Shown here piece after piece: positions 16,415 to 26,242 of a stretch of DNA of 64,000 nucleotides. The DNA comes from Roseicyclus amphidinii (lineage in GTDB: Bacteria; Pseudomonadota; Alphaproteobacteria; Rhodobacterales; Rhodobacteraceae). Location: positions 49,184-113,183 of the forward strand of contig NZ_JASJOE010000004.1 in NCBI RefSeq assembly GCF_030163755.1. The letters are read 5' to 3'. Under the pieces are notes generated by a model. The model was not told the origin of the DNA and ran no database searches. It worked only from the letters and a program-made list of their open reading frames with translations. Made by a program: the position numbers and the translations under genes. Each line of letters starts with the position of its first letter. The first letter of the stretch is position 1.

Positions 16415-17337
16415 AGCGCCCCCAGGATCGCGCGGGCCCGCGCGCTGTCTGCGTCCATCTGCGTGATCAACGCATCCAACCCGTCGAATTTCGCCTCTCC
16501 GCGGAGCCATTCGACCAGACCCACCGACAGGTGCTGCCCGTAAAGGTCGCCCTTGAAGTCGAAGAGGAAGGTCTCGAGGTTCGGCGTCGCCCGCTCGAAC
16601 ATCGGCCGGATGCCCAGATTGGCGACCCCGTGATAGGTGCCCCTGTGTGGCCCCTCCAGCACGTCGACCAGCACGGCGTAGACGCCAAGCCGCGGCACAT
16701 GCAGCCCCTCAAGCTCCATGTTTGCGGTCGGGTAGCCCAGCTCGCGCCCCCTCTTCTCGCCATGCAGCACCGGCCCCTCGATCCGATGCCAATGGCCCAG
16801 CATGTCGGCCGCGTCCCGCGGACGCCCCTCGCTCAAAGCCGCCCGGATCGCGGTCGAGGACACGGCCCCCGCATCACCCGACAGCAATTCGGCCACCGTC
16901 ACCTCGAAGCCGAAACGCGCGCCGAACTCCCGCAACATCCCCGCTGTCCCGGTCCGCCCCTTGCCGAAACAGAAATCCGCGCCCACGACCACGTGGCTCA
17001 GGCCAAGGCCCCCGGCCAGAACGTCGCGCGCGAACGCCTCGGCGGTCAGCGACGACAGCCGTGCGTCGAAGGGCAACTCGGCCAGCAGCTCCACCCCCAG
17101 CTTCTCCAGCCGATGCGCCCGCGCCTCGGCGTTCATCAGGCGAAAGGGCGGGGCGTCGGGCGCGAAGAACGCGCGCGGATGCGGCTCGAAGGTCACGACG
17201 CCAAGGGCCACGCCGGGCCGACGGGCAAGGTCGATCACATGCCGGTGGCCAAAGTGGACACCGTCGAAATTCCCGATCGCGGCCGAGGCGCCGCGGTCTT
17301 CGGGACGGGTATACTGGGGGTCACGCAGGATCCGCAT
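16411..17337 (-). CDS. ribF: Bifunctional riboflavin kinase/FAD synthetase
   Basis: A 308-residue enzyme turning riboflavin into FMN and then FAD. The N-terminal FAD synthetase (nucleotidyltransferase) part has GNFDGVHFGHRHVI near residue 22, VGADFCFGKGR, and SSTAIRAALSEG. The C-terminal flavokinase part has HGEKRGRELGYPTANM and GVANLGIRPMF. Length and domain order are standard. The ATG at 17337 is followed directly by the typical MRILRDPQY opening. It lies 47 bases downstream of the MaoC gene. No FMN riboswitch-like structure was recognised in the short leader. Confidence 0.95.
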   Translation of the reverse strand: MRILRDPQYTRPEDRGASAAIGNFDGVHFGHRHVIDLARRPGVALGVVTFEPHPRAFFAPDAPPFRLMNAEARAHRLEKLGVELLAELPFDARLSSLTAEAFARDVLAGGLGLSHVVVGADFCFGKGRTGTAGMLREFGARFGFEVTVAELLSGDAGAVSSTAIRAALSEGRPRDAADMLGHWHRIEGPVLHGEKRGRELGYPTANMELEGLHVPRLGVYAVLVDVLEGPHRGTYHGVANLGIRPMFERATPNLETFLFDFKGDLYGQHLSVGLVEWLRGEAKFDGLDALITQMDADSARARAILGAL

Positions 17338-17384
17338 GGGGGACGGGTAGCCGCCCCCGCGGCGATGCGCAAGCGGGCGGCGGT

Positions 17385-17828
17385 TCAGTCGAACTTGCGC
17401 GAGGGCGCAAGGACGACGGCCTCGCCCTTCAGCACCACGGTCTTGCCCACGCGGCAATGGGTGGCCAGCGTCACGCGGCGGCGGGAATGGTCGATCTCCA
17501 TCACCTCCACCTCGGCATGGACCATGTCGCCGGGGCGGACGGGGGCCATGAACTTGAGCGTCTGGCCGAGGTAGACGGTGCCATGCCCCGGCAACTGCTC
17601 GCCGATCACCGCCGAGATCAGGCCGGCGGTCAGCATGCCATGGGCGATGCGCCCCTCGAAGATCGTGTCGCGGGCATAATCGTCATCGAGATGCACCGGG
17701 TTCCGGTCGGTCGAGACCTCGGCGAAGAGCTCGATGTCATGGTCGGTGATCAGCTTCTGAAGCGAACGCTTCATGCCGATCTCCAGATCCTCGATCACGA
17801 TCGTGCCGGTCATGATGTTGTCGAGCAT
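17385..17828 (-). CDS. MaoC-family (R)-specific enoyl-CoA hydratase, PhaJ-like
   Basis: A 147-residue hot-dog-fold hydratase. The catalytic Asp-His pair lies in TDRNPVHLDDDYA, followed by FEGRIAHGML and LPGHGTVYLGQTLKF, closely matching the pattern of PhaJ (R)-enoyl-CoA hydratases, which feed (R)-3-hydroxyacyl-CoA into polyhydroxyalkanoate. The start at 17828 is preferred because GGAG lies about 9 bases upstream. A perfect palindrome of the PhaR-site type (17878-17892) lies 50 bases before the start. No phaC is in the window, so the PHA role is inference; a general acyl-CoA hydratase is the alternative. Confidence 0.85.
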   Translation of the reverse strand: MLDNIMTGTIVIEDLEIGMKRSLQKLITDHDIELFAEVSTDRNPVHLDDDYARDTIFEGRIAHGMLTAGLISAVIGEQLPGHGTVYLGQTLKFMAPVRPGDMVHAEVEVMEIDHSRRRVTLATHCRVGKTVVLKGEAVVLAPSRKFD

Positions 17829-17877
17829 GGGCTGAGTCTCCTGCATCTTGCCGCCCTCATACGCCAGGACGGGGCGG

Positions 17878-17892
17878 TTCTGCAATGCAGAA
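17878..17892. promoter_or_regulatory. Palindrome TTCTGCAATGCAGAA, candidate PhaR site
   Basis: A perfect 7-1-7 palindrome containing CTGC-N3-GCAG, the pattern reported for the PHA repressor PhaR in Paracoccus. It lies 50 bases upstream of the PhaJ-like gene on the minus strand, a suitable place for an operator. Confidence 0.45.
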
Positions 17893-17948
17893 AGCAACAA
17901 AATGCGCCTCAAGCTCAAAATGCCGCAATTATGTTGCGCGACATCTTT

Positions 17949-17970
17949 CCTTCATCTTTCTCCAAATACG
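17949..17970 (-). repeat. Intergenic repeat CGTATTTGGAG-type, copy 1
   Basis: Read on the minus strand, a 22-base element beginning CGTATTTGGAG and ending AAGATGAAGG. It differs at one base from the copy at 27091-27112. It lies more than 100 bases after the HAD stop, in the same orientation as that gene. Confidence 0.5.
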
Positions 17971-18092
17971 CATGGCGACCGGCCTGCCACGGGCATGACG
18001 CCCCCATCCGTCCCGTCGCCTGCCAAGGGGCCCGGCGGGCGCTGCGCCCGCCGCCGGGTCGGCGCGCGCAGCGCGGCGAAATCCCTCGAGGA

Positions 18093-18965
18093 TCAGCGCA
18101 GCATGCCGATGGAGTAGGTCGGCTCGAGTTCCGCATCGGTCAGGAACCGCGCGAGCCTTGCGGGGTCGGGCTGGTCAACCGTGCCCGTCTCCTCGCGCGC
18201 CAACCCGCCGGTGATGAAGAGCGTGTCGATGTTCTCGCCCATGCCCCCCAGCACATCGGTGCGGATGCCGTCGCCGATGGCGAGGATGCGGTCGTCGGCC
18301 ACGCGTCGGCCGATCTGCTCCAGCCGCCGCCGGGCAAGGTCGTAGATTGGCGGATGCGGCTTGCCGAAATACAGGCTCTCGCCCCCCATCTCGGTATAGA
18401 GCTCGGCCAGCGCACCCGCGCACCATTCCCGGCTCTCACCGCGGTCCACGACGATGTCGGGGTTCGCGCACAAAAGCTTGAGCCCCTTCGTCTTGGCCAG
18501 AAGGAACTGCGGCCGCATCACCGACGGATCGGCATGGGGGTCGAACGGGCCGGTGCAGACGATGCCCTCGGCCTCGGCCAGGTCGACCTTCTCGATCTCG
18601 ACGGGGTCCGAGAGCAGTTCCAGCGGCTCGAAGAAGGGGGCGTCATGCGGTTCGCCGATGTGCCAGACCCTTGTGCCGATCACGCCCTCGAACATCGCGG
18701 CCCGCGCGCTGTCGCCCGAGGTGGCGATCACGTCCCAGCAATCCGCGGGAACACCCAGCCGGTCCAGTTGCCGTGCCACGCTGGCCCGCGGGCGGGGCGC
18801 GTTGGTCACCAGCACCACGGTGCCGCCCTCGGCCTTGAAGGCGCGCAGCGCCTCTACTGCGGCGGGGAAGGCGCGCAGGCCGTCATGCACGCAGCCCCAG
18901 AGGTCGCAGAAAACCGCGTCGTAATGGCCGGAAATCTCGGCGAGGGTGTCGATGATGCGGGTCAT
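18093..18965 (-). CDS. HAD superfamily class IIA hydrolase (TIGR01459-like phosphatase)
   Basis: A 290-residue HAD phosphatase of the NagD/CECR5-like class IIA. Motif I is DAVFCDLWGCVHDG (residues 16-29), with the cap-class signature; motif II is VLVTNAPRP; motif III/IV is YFGKPHPPIYDLA and AIGDGIRTDVLGG. The WGC after the first aspartate is typical of a subgroup common in alphaproteobacteria. Substrate unknown; probably a small sugar or nucleotide phosphate. The start at 18965 gives the usual N-terminus (MTRIIDTLAEIS). A long upstream extension in frame runs through palindromic intergenic DNA and is rejected. Confidence 0.88.
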   Translation of the reverse strand: MTRIIDTLAEISGHYDAVFCDLWGCVHDGLRAFPAAVEALRAFKAEGGTVVLVTNAPRPRASVARQLDRLGVPADCWDVIATSGDSARAAMFEGVIGTRVWHIGEPHDAPFFEPLELLSDPVEIEKVDLAEAEGIVCTGPFDPHADPSVMRPQFLLAKTKGLKLLCANPDIVVDRGESREWCAGALAELYTEMGGESLYFGKPHPPIYDLARRRLEQIGRRVADDRILAIGDGIRTDVLGGMGENIDTLFITGGLAREETGTVDQPDPARLARFLTDAELEPTYSIGMLR

Positions 18966-19053
18966 GGGCGGCGCTCCTGTTCCGGGGTCGGGGCCGGTGT
19001 AGGCGCTTGTTCCCGGAGCGTCGAGGGATTGCGCCGCCTGCGGCGTCGCCCGA

Positions 19054-19079
19054 TGCGATTTTTCGTACGAAAAATCGCA
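19054..19079. repeat. Perfect 26-base palindrome with core TTTTCGTACGAAAA
   Basis: A perfect inverted repeat with the core TTTTTCGTACGAAAAA. The same core occurs twice at 57954-58008. It abuts the hairpin at 19079-19113, so together they make a double stem after ppaC. Confidence 0.75.
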
Positions 19080-19113
19080 AACGGCCGGCTGCGCCGCGCG
19101 CAGCCGGCCGTTT
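19079..19113 (-). terminator. Strong hairpin after ppaC, probable terminator
   Basis: A 14-base-pair perfect stem (AAACGGCCGGCTGC and its complement) with a 7-base loop, 22 bases past the ppaC stop. On the minus strand it is followed by TTTGCGATTTTTCG, a broken T-rich run from the neighbouring palindrome. Confidence 0.65.
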
Positions 19114-19134
19114 CCCGGAAACAGGCGGGACGCG

Positions 19135-20058
19135 TCAAAGCGCGAGGTTGGGGATGATCTGCTTCTTGCGGCTGACGATGCCCGGAAGCACGACGGTGTC
19201 GGCCTCGCCCGGCGCGGCGGCAAAGCTCTTCTCGGCCACCTGCCTGACCAGCGCGTTCGGCACCAGCAGCGTCGCCTCCTCGTTCAGGATGTCCACGACG
19301 AACAGCAGCACCTGGTCGGCGCCGTCTTCCTCGGCGACCGTCGGCATCGCCGCGATCAGCGCGTCCTTGCGCGACAGCACCGTGCCGGGCGAGGTGGTTT
19401 CAAGAACCGACACGCGGAAGGTCTTGCCGCCCACCTCGTAGGTCTTGCTGTCCATCCGCAGCAGCTCCGCCTCGGAGAAGGCCGAGACATCGGACTTGGC
19501 CGCGAACATCTCGGCGGCATAGGAGGGGATGTCGATGCCCAGGTCGGCCGCCAGCGCCTCGGCCACGGCGCGGTCCTCGTCGGTCGTGGTGGGCGAGCGG
19601 AACTCCAGCGTGTCCGACAGGATGCAGGACAGCATCGCGCCCTTCACGCCCTCGGGTGCCTTCGCCAGGTCGTCGCCGATCATCTTGCGCATGATCGTGG
19701 CGGTGCAGGCAAGCGGCTCGATGCGGATGTCGATCGGGCCCTTCGTCTCCAGCCCGCCGACCAGCTTGTGATGGTCGATGATCGCCTGGATGTCGGTGTC
19801 GTTGATCCCCTCGGGCAGCTCGGCGGGATTGTTGGTATCGACGATCACCACCGGGGTTCCGGCCTCGACGCCCGCCACGATGCGCGGCTTGTCGAGGTTC
19901 CAGCGCGCCAGCATGAAGGCCGCTTCGGTATTGGGCTCGCCCAGCAGCACGGGCTCGGCGGCGGTGCCCTTCACCTCGCTCAGGTACCAGGCCCAGATGA
20001 TGGGCGATCCGGTCGAGTCGGTGTCGGGCGATTTATGGCCGAAAACGAGGGTGGTCAT
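19135..20058 (-). CDS. ppaC: Manganese-dependent inorganic pyrophosphatase (DHH family II)
   Basis: A 307-residue family II pyrophosphatase hydrolysing PPi to phosphate and pulling biosynthetic reactions forward. It has the N-terminal metal motif [10 protein letters not shown] (residues 6-15), a VIVDTNN aspartate motif, the DHH motif in [10 protein letters not shown], and the DHHA2 C-terminal domain with the [10 protein letters not shown] end that carries the substrate-binding arginine/lysine pair. No CBS domains are inserted. Family II is less common than family I in proteobacteria but well known in this order. It is monocistronic and divergent from groESL. Confidence 0.95.
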   Translation of the reverse strand: MTTLVFGHKSPDTDSTGSPIIWAWYLSEVKGTAAEPVLLGEPNTEAAFMLARWNLDKPRIVAGVEAGTPVVIVDTNNPAELPEGINDTDIQAIIDHHKLVGGLETKGPIDIRIEPLACTATIMRKMIGDDLAKAPEGVKGAMLSCILSDTLEFRSPTTTDEDRAVAEALAADLGIDIPSYAAEMFAAKSDVSAFSEAELLRMDSKTYEVGGKTFRVSVLETTSPGTVLSRKDALIAAMPTVAEEDGADQVLLFVVDILNEEATLLVPNALVRQVAEKSFAAAPGEADTVVLPGIVSRKKQIIPNLAL

Positions 20059-20200
20059 GGGTCACTTCCGCGGATTTTGGTGGAAACTTTCGCGCCTCTT
20101 AGCGAAGCGGGCGCGGCTTGTCAGGGGGCAACCGTGCCGCAGAGCGGCGCAGGGGCCACGCCCTCTGCGCAGTCTTGTGCGAAATCCGTGCTGCAGGGCG

Positions 20201-20229
20201 TTGACACCCCCGAGCCGCCTGCCTATCTC
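20201..20229 (+). promoter_or_regulatory. groESL promoter (TTGACA-17-TATCTC)
   Basis: A consensus -35 TTGACA (20201-20206) with a 17-base spacer and TATCTC (20224-20229). The extended CCTATCT also fits the alphaproteobacterial heat-shock (RpoH) -10 pattern, so either sigma factor may use it. The start of transcription would fall directly before the CIRCE element. Confidence 0.75.
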
Positions 20230-20236
20230 CGCGTCG

Positions 20237-20263
20237 TTAGCACTCACCATGGGCGAGTGATAA
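20237..20263. promoter_or_regulatory. CIRCE element (HrcA operator)
   Basis: TTAGCACTC (20237-20245), 9-base spacer, GAGTGATAA (20255-20263). The consensus right arm is GAGTGCTAA, so there is one mismatch. Its place just after the promoter and before groES is the standard one for HrcA repression relieved by heat. Confidence 0.9.
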
Positions 20264-20301
20264 CGGGAGACATAACCGAACCCGAGAGGAGAGTTCGAGA
20301 G

Positions 20302-20589
20302 ATGGCATTCAAACCGCTGCATGACCGTGTTCTGGTCCGCCGTGTCGAATCCGACGAGAAGACCAAGGGCGGTCTGATCATCCCCGACAGCGCCAAGGAA
20401 AAGCCCGCCGAGGGCGAAGTGATCGCCTGCGGCGACGGCGCGCGCAAGGATTCCGGCGAGCTGATCGAGATGGCCGTCAAGGCCGGTGATCGCGTGCTGT
20501 TCGGCAAGTGGTCCGGCACCGAGGTGACGGTCGACGGCGAAGAGCTGCTGATCATGAAGGAAAGCGACATTCTCGGCGTCATCGCCTGA
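20302..20589 (+). CDS. groES: Co-chaperonin GroES (Hsp10)
   Basis: A 95-residue GroES. It starts [21 protein letters not shown], has the mobile loop [14 protein letters not shown] that docks on GroEL, and ends [25 protein letters not shown] lies 10-17 bases upstream of the ATG at 20302. It forms the lid of the GroEL folding chamber in the cytoplasm. It is the first gene of a bicistronic operon with groEL 45 bases downstream, under the CIRCE element and the promoter at 20201. Confidence 0.98.
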   Translation: MAFKPLHDRVLVRRVESDEKTKGGLIIPDSAKEKPAEGEVIACGDGARKDSGELIEMAVKAGDRVLFGKWSGTEVTVDGEELLIMKESDILGVIA

Positions 20590-20625
20590 GCCGCGCGCTT
20601 TTCCAACCAACCCATCCAGGAATAG

Positions 20626-22275
<1,650 letters not shown>

Positions 22276-22302
22276 TCAGGCCCGTCCTGACCAAAGACAG
22301 CG

Positions 22303-22329
22303 AAGGGGCCGCCGCGTGCGGCCCCTTTT
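22303..22329 (+). terminator. Rho-independent terminator of groESL
   Basis: An 8-base-pair GC stem (GGGGCCGC/GCGGCCCC) with a 5-base loop, preceded by AA and followed by TTTT. It ends just before the convergent ACT-domain gene. Confidence 0.88.
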
Positions 22330-22332
22330 GCG

Positions 22333-22728
22333 TTACGCGCGGGCCTGGTCCTGCAGCCGGTGCAGGATCCCGAGCGCCGCCTCGGCCATCGCCGCGGGCA
22401 CGAAGACGTGGTCGTGATGGAAGGCCGCGACCATGTTGCAGGGGATCTCCTCCGCCGCGAGCGCACCGGCCACCGCCGCCGTAAGCCCCACACCGTCGAG
22501 CGCCGAATGGACGTTCAGCGTGATCAGCCGCATCGGCTGCCCCTCGGCCATGTCGGCCGGCAGGATCAACGACAGACCTTCCGCCTCGGCAAAGCTCGCC
22601 AGCGCCCGCGGCAAGAGACGCTCGGCGTCCGCGCGCTGCGGCACGGTCACGAAGACCCACAGCCCCGGTTTCAGCTCGGGTGACATGCCGCCGATCATCT
22701 CGGCCGCAGTATGGGCGATCCCTGGCAT
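22333..22728 (-). CDS. ACT domain-containing protein (COG3602-like)
   Basis: A 131-residue protein made of two ACT-like halves: LKPGLWVFVTVPQ opening, then MRLITLNVHSALDGVGLTAAVAGALAAEEIPCNMVAAFHHDHVFVPA. This matches the small stand-alone ACT proteins often annotated as DUF2241/ACT, presumed amino-acid sensors. No enzyme domain is attached. The ATG at 22728 has a strong GGAGGA 4-9 bases upstream; the longer frame to 23082 runs antisense to the next gene and is rejected. No partner is evident nearby. Confidence 0.8.
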   Translation of the reverse strand: MPGIAHTAAEMIGGMSPELKPGLWVFVTVPQRADAERLLPRALASFAEAEGLSLILPADMAEGQPMRLITLNVHSALDGVGLTAAVAGALAAEEIPCNMVAAFHHDHVFVPAAMAEAALGILHRLQDQARA

Positions 22729-22907
22729 CTGTCCTCCGAACCTTGTGCCGTGCCATGCTGATGCCTGCGATACAGGTCTGGCAAGACCGTCTTGCTGCGC
22801 GGTCGCCCGCGCCGGTTTCAGGCCGGAGCCCGCGCTGGCCACGCGACAGGTTGCCGGTTCGGCCCTCTCCGTGCCAAAGACCCGGTGAACCGAACGGGGG
22901 TGATGCA

Positions 22908-23753
22908 ATGGACAGGATCGGCGTGATCGGGCTGGGCCGCATGGGCGCGGCCATGGCGCAGCGCTTTGCGGGGCAGGGGGTGCCGGTGACCGGCTGGACC
23001 CGCAGCGGTCGCGGCGTCGAGGGGGTGCCGTCCGCCCCCGACCTCGCGTCGCTAGTCGCGGCGTCGGATGTCCTCGTGACATCTCTCTTCGACGATGCCG
23101 CCGTGGCGGAGACGCTGGATGCGCTTCTCGGCTTGGATCTTTCGGGCAAGCTGATCGTCGAGACGAGCACCGTGGTACCGGGAGTGGTCAAGGCGCGGGC
23201 GGACCGCGTGGCGGCCCTTGGCGCAGCCGTCGTGGATGCGCCGGTTTCCGGCGGGCCCGAGCTGGTCGCGGCCGGACAGTGCGGCATCTTCCTCGGCGGT
23301 GACGAGGCCGCGGCGGCCCGCGCTCTGGAGGCCCTAAAGGCCCTGACCGATCGCATCTTTCACGTGGGTCCGCTTGGCAGCGGGCTGGTGATGAAGACGA
23401 TCAACAACGGTATGATCCAGGTCTACATGGCCGGTCTGACCGAGCAGTTGCGCCTTGGCCGGCGCGCGGGGCTGCCGATGGAAACGGCGCTGAACATCCT
23501 GTGTGGCGGCCCGGCCGCGATGCCCGCGATCCGCGACCGCATGCCCCGGATCCTCGGCCAGGATACGACCGTAGGCTTTCCCGTCTCAGGCATGCACAAG
23601 GACAACGATGTCTTCCGCCGCGTGGCAGCGGAGGCGGGTGTCGAAACGCCCGCCCTGGCCGTCGCGGAGCAGGTCTTCGAGACGGCCATCGACGCGGGGC
23701 TCGCCGAAGCCGACGGTGCCTCGATCTTTGCCCGTGCCTACCACGATGCGTGA
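22908..23753 (+). CDS. NAD(P)-dependent beta-hydroxyacid dehydrogenase (HIBADH family)
   Basis: A 281-residue oxidoreductase of the 3-hydroxyisobutyrate/tartronate-semialdehyde family. The dinucleotide motif is IGLGRMGAAMAQRF (residues 6-19). The substrate motif is VDAPVSGGPELVAAGQCGIFLGG, and the catalytic lysine is in VMKTINNGMIQ. The family reduces or oxidises small beta-hydroxyacids; the precise substrate is not visible. The ATG at 22908 gives the classic N-terminus. Its end overlaps the start of phnM by 8 bases, so the two genes are coupled. Confidence 0.87.
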   Translation: MDRIGVIGLGRMGAAMAQRFAGQGVPVTGWTRSGRGVEGVPSAPDLASLVAASDVLVTSLFDDAAVAETLDALLGLDLSGKLIVETSTVVPGVVKARADRVAALGAAVVDAPVSGGPELVAAGQCGIFLGGDEAAAARALEALKALTDRIFHVGPLGSGLVMKTINNGMIQVYMAGLTEQLRLGRRAGLPMETALNILCGGPAAMPAIRDRMPRILGQDTTVGFPVSGMHKDNDVFRRVAAEAGVETPALAVAEQVFETAIDAGLAEADGASIFARAYHDA

Positions 23754-24879
23754 TCTGCCGCCCCTGCGCCTGACCGGGGCCGAGATCCTGTTGCCGGACG
23801 GCTTTGCGCGCGAGGCGCTGTCGCTGGAGGGCGGGCGGATCGCTGCGGGCGGTGGGCGCGAGATCGACCTGTCGGGCTGGCGCATCCTGCCCGGCATCAT
23901 CGACCTGCACGGCGACGGGTTCGAGCGCCACATGGCGCCGCGCCGCGGGGCTGTCGACCGCCCCGAGGCCGGGCTTGCCGGTCTGGATGCGGAGTGCGGG
24001 GCCGCGGGAATCACCACCGCCGTTCTCGCCCAGTTCTGGAGCTGGGAAGGCGGGATGCGCAGCCCCGAGTTCTCGGCGACGCTGGCCGAAACGCTGGCGG
24101 GCGCGGAGACGCTGACCGACATGGCGATGCAGCTGCGCGTCGAGACCCACATGCTCGACACGCTGGAGGCGATGGCCGATCTCGTGGCGCGGCATGGGAT
24201 CGGTTTCGTCGTCTGGAACGACCACCTTCCCCATGCGCAGCTGGCCAAGGGCAAGCGCCCTCCGGGCCTGACCGGGCAGGCGCTCAAGGCGGGGCGCTCG
24301 CCCGAGGCGCATGAGCGGCTGCTCGGGGCGTTGCATGCCAACGGCCCCGAGGTGGCGGCGGCGCTGGCCCCCATCGCTGCGAGGCTGGCGGCGCATGGTG
24401 TGCGCATGGGCAGCCATGATGACCACACCCCGGAGGATCGGGCCAAGTTTCGGGCGCTTGGGGCCGATCTGTGCGAGTTCCCCGAAACCCTCGCCGCGGC
24501 CGAGGCCGCCAAGGCGGCGGGCGAGCCCGTCATCATGGGCGCGCCCAACGTGGTGCGCGGCGGCTCGCACAGCGGCAAGGTCGCGGCCGCGGATCTGGTC
24601 GAGGCGGGTCTCGTGGATGCGCTGGTCTCGGATTACCATTACCCGACGCTCGCCCGCGCGGCGGTGAAACTGAGCGACCGCCATGGTTGGCCGGCCGCAT
24701 GGGCGTTGGTCTCGGAGGGGCCCGCGCGGGTGATGGGGTGGCGCGACCGCGGGCGCATCGCCGAGGGGCTGCGCGCCGACCTCGTCATCATGGACGCTGC
24801 GGGCCGTGTCGGCGGAACGATCTCGGGCGGGAAGGTCTCTTACCTCGCGGGCGCGCTTGCCGCGCGGATGCTGTCATGA
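23746..24879 (+). CDS. phnM: PhnM-like amidohydrolase (ribose 1-methylphosphonate 5-triphosphate diphosphatase)
   Basis: A 377-residue metal-dependent hydrolase of the amidohydrolase fold. LPGIIDLHGDGFERH carries the first metal motif, GVRMGSHDDHTPED another histidine site, and MGAPNVVRGGSHSGK is the PhnM hallmark. PhnM removes pyrophosphate from the triphosphate intermediate of C-P lyase. No other phn gene lies in the window; neighbours are a HIBADH-like dehydrogenase and an EamA permease. It may serve a phn cluster elsewhere or act on another phosphorylated ligand. It overlaps both neighbours (8 bases before, ATGA after). Confidence 0.85.
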   Translation: MRDLPPLRLTGAEILLPDGFAREALSLEGGRIAAGGGREIDLSGWRILPGIIDLHGDGFERHMAPRRGAVDRPEAGLAGLDAECGAAGITTAVLAQFWSWEGGMRSPEFSATLAETLAGAETLTDMAMQLRVETHMLDTLEAMADLVARHGIGFVVWNDHLPHAQLAKGKRPPGLTGQALKAGRSPEAHERLLGALHANGPEVAAALAPIAARLAAHGVRMGSHDDHTPEDRAKFRALGADLCEFPETLAAAEAAKAAGEPVIMGAPNVVRGGSHSGKVAAADLVEAGLVDALVSDYHYPTLARAAVKLSDRHGWPAAWALVSEGPARVMGWRDRGRIAEGLRADLVIMDAAGRVGGTISGGKVSYLAGALAARMLS

Positions 24880-25742
24880 GGCTGATCGCGCTGACCGCTC
24901 TTGTCATGGCGGCCTTCGCCGCCAACTCCGTCCTGAACCGCGCCGCGGTGGCCGCGGGCGAGATCGGCGCGCTCGATTTCGCCCTCGTGCGCGCGGTGGC
25001 GGGGGCGGCCGTTCTGGTGCTGCTGATCCGCATCCGGCATGGCTCGGTGCCGCTTCTGCAGCCCAGACGCATCCTCGGCGGTGCCATGCTGACCACCTAT
25101 CTCGTGGGCTTCTCGGTCGCCTACCTGGCGATGGACGCAGGCCTCGGCGCGCTGATCCTGTTCGGGGGCGTGCAGGTGACGATGTTCGCGGGGGCCCTGT
25201 TGCTGGGCGAACGCCCTCCCGCGCGGCGCTGGGCGGGGGCGGGCCTGGCGCTGGCGGGTTTGGCCTGGCTCGTCTGGCCCGGCGGCGCGGCCGTGACGCC
25301 CCTATGGGCGGTGGCGGCCATGGCGGCGGCCGCCGCCGGTTGGGGCGTCTATTCGCTGATGGGGCGCGGCTCGGCCGACCCCTTGGGCGACACCGGCGCG
25401 GCCTTCGTCTGGGCGACGGTGGCCTGTTTCATGGCCGTGCTGGTGAAGACCGGCGGGGCCACGGCGAATGATGCGAGCCTTGCTGGTCTTGCACTGGCCG
25501 TGACATCGGGGGCGGTGACCTCGGGGCTGGGCTATGCGCTGTGGTATGCGGTCCTGCCGCGGATCGGGGCGTCGGTCGCGGGGCTGGTGCAGCTGTCGGT
25601 GCCGGTGATCGCGGCGCTGGGCGGCGTCGTCTTCCTGGCGGAAGCGCCCACGCTCCGGATGATCGGCGCGGGTGCGCTGGTGATCGGGGGGATCGCCTGG
25701 GGCCTCTGGCCTCAGCGCACCAGCGGCTCCAAGGCATCGTAG
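24876..25742 (+). CDS. EamA/DMT-family permease
   Basis: A 288-residue drug/metabolite transporter with ten predicted membrane helices in two five-helix EamA repeats. The start at 24876 overlaps the phnM stop as ATGA, so it is the third gene of an operon. Sequence such as [28 protein letters not shown] in repeat 1 and [31 protein letters not shown] in repeat 2 is typical. DMT permeases move amino acids, sugars or metabolites in either direction; the substrate is unknown. It runs 31 bases into the convergent NUDIX gene. Confidence 0.87.
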   Translation: MRLIALTALVMAAFAANSVLNRAAVAAGEIGALDFALVRAVAGAAVLVLLIRIRHGSVPLLQPRRILGGAMLTTYLVGFSVAYLAMDAGLGALILFGGVQVTMFAGALLLGERPPARRWAGAGLALAGLAWLVWPGGAAVTPLWAVAAMAAAAAGWGVYSLMGRGSADPLGDTGAAFVWATVACFMAVLVKTGGATANDASLAGLALAVTSGAVTSGLGYALWYAVLPRIGASVAGLVQLSVPVIAALGGVVFLAEAPTLRMIGAGALVIGGIAWGLWPQRTSGSKAS

Positions 25743-26164
25743 TGGATGATGTCCGACCATGCGACATCGGGCAGGCTGTCGGGCTTGTAGCGGTAGCGGC
25801 CCATGTCCTCGCGCGCGACCAGGTGACGTTCGGTCACGATCCCCTCGGGGTCGGTCCATGGCGCGCGCGGGTCGCCCGCCACCAGCGTCACGCGGAAATA
25901 GACGTCGACCTGGTGAAAGCCGTGTTCGGGGGCATGGAACTCGTTGACGAGGCAGGGCGCGCCGACCGCGACAGTCAGGCCGGTTTCCTCGTGGAATTCG
26001 CGGACGAGGTTCTCGGGCAGGGAGCTGTGCGGCTCGACCCCGCCGCCCGGCGCGCAGAGCAGGTCGCTTTTGCCGCCGCCCCAGGCGTTGACCAGCAACA
26101 GCCGGTTCTCGATCAGAAGAAGGCCGCGGACGGCGAGGCGGGGGAAGGGGCGGGGCGTCGGCAT
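25712..26164 (-). CDS. NUDIX hydrolase
   Basis: A 150-residue NUDIX protein with the box [24 protein letters not shown], which fits GX5EX7REUXEEXGU with one extra residue before the first glutamate region. The core follows [13 protein letters not shown] and ends with a short C-terminal extension ([13 protein letters not shown]). Family members split nucleoside diphosphates linked to another moiety; the substrate is not evident. The ATG at 26164 begins [17 protein letters not shown]. The 3' end overlaps the EamA gene tail to tail by 31 bases. Confidence 0.88.
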   Translation of the reverse strand: MPTPRPFPRLAVRGLLLIENRLLLVNAWGGGKSDLLCAPGGGVEPHSSLPENLVREFHEETGLTVAVGAPCLVNEFHAPEHGFHQVDVYFRVTLVAGDPRAPWTDPEGIVTERHLVAREDMGRYRYKPDSLPDVAWSDIIHYDALEPLVR

Positions 26165-26242
26165 GGCGCGAACCTCGCCCAAGTCCTGCGCGGCGTCCAT
26201 CCCCCTCTCGCGGGGGCGCGCCGGCGTGCCTATGTTCACGGC

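Larger units (their letters stand above)
17829..18092. other. Intergenic region with operator palindrome and repeat copy
   Basis: A 264-base non-coding stretch between the HAD gene and the MaoC gene, both on the minus strand. Its middle is clearly poorer in G+C than the flanks and holds the CTGC-N3-GCAG palindrome (17878-17892) and one copy of an intergenic repeat (17949-17970). The part nearest the HAD stop has GC-rich inverted repeats (18030-18060) that may fold, but no T-tract. I see no gene. Confidence 0.5.
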
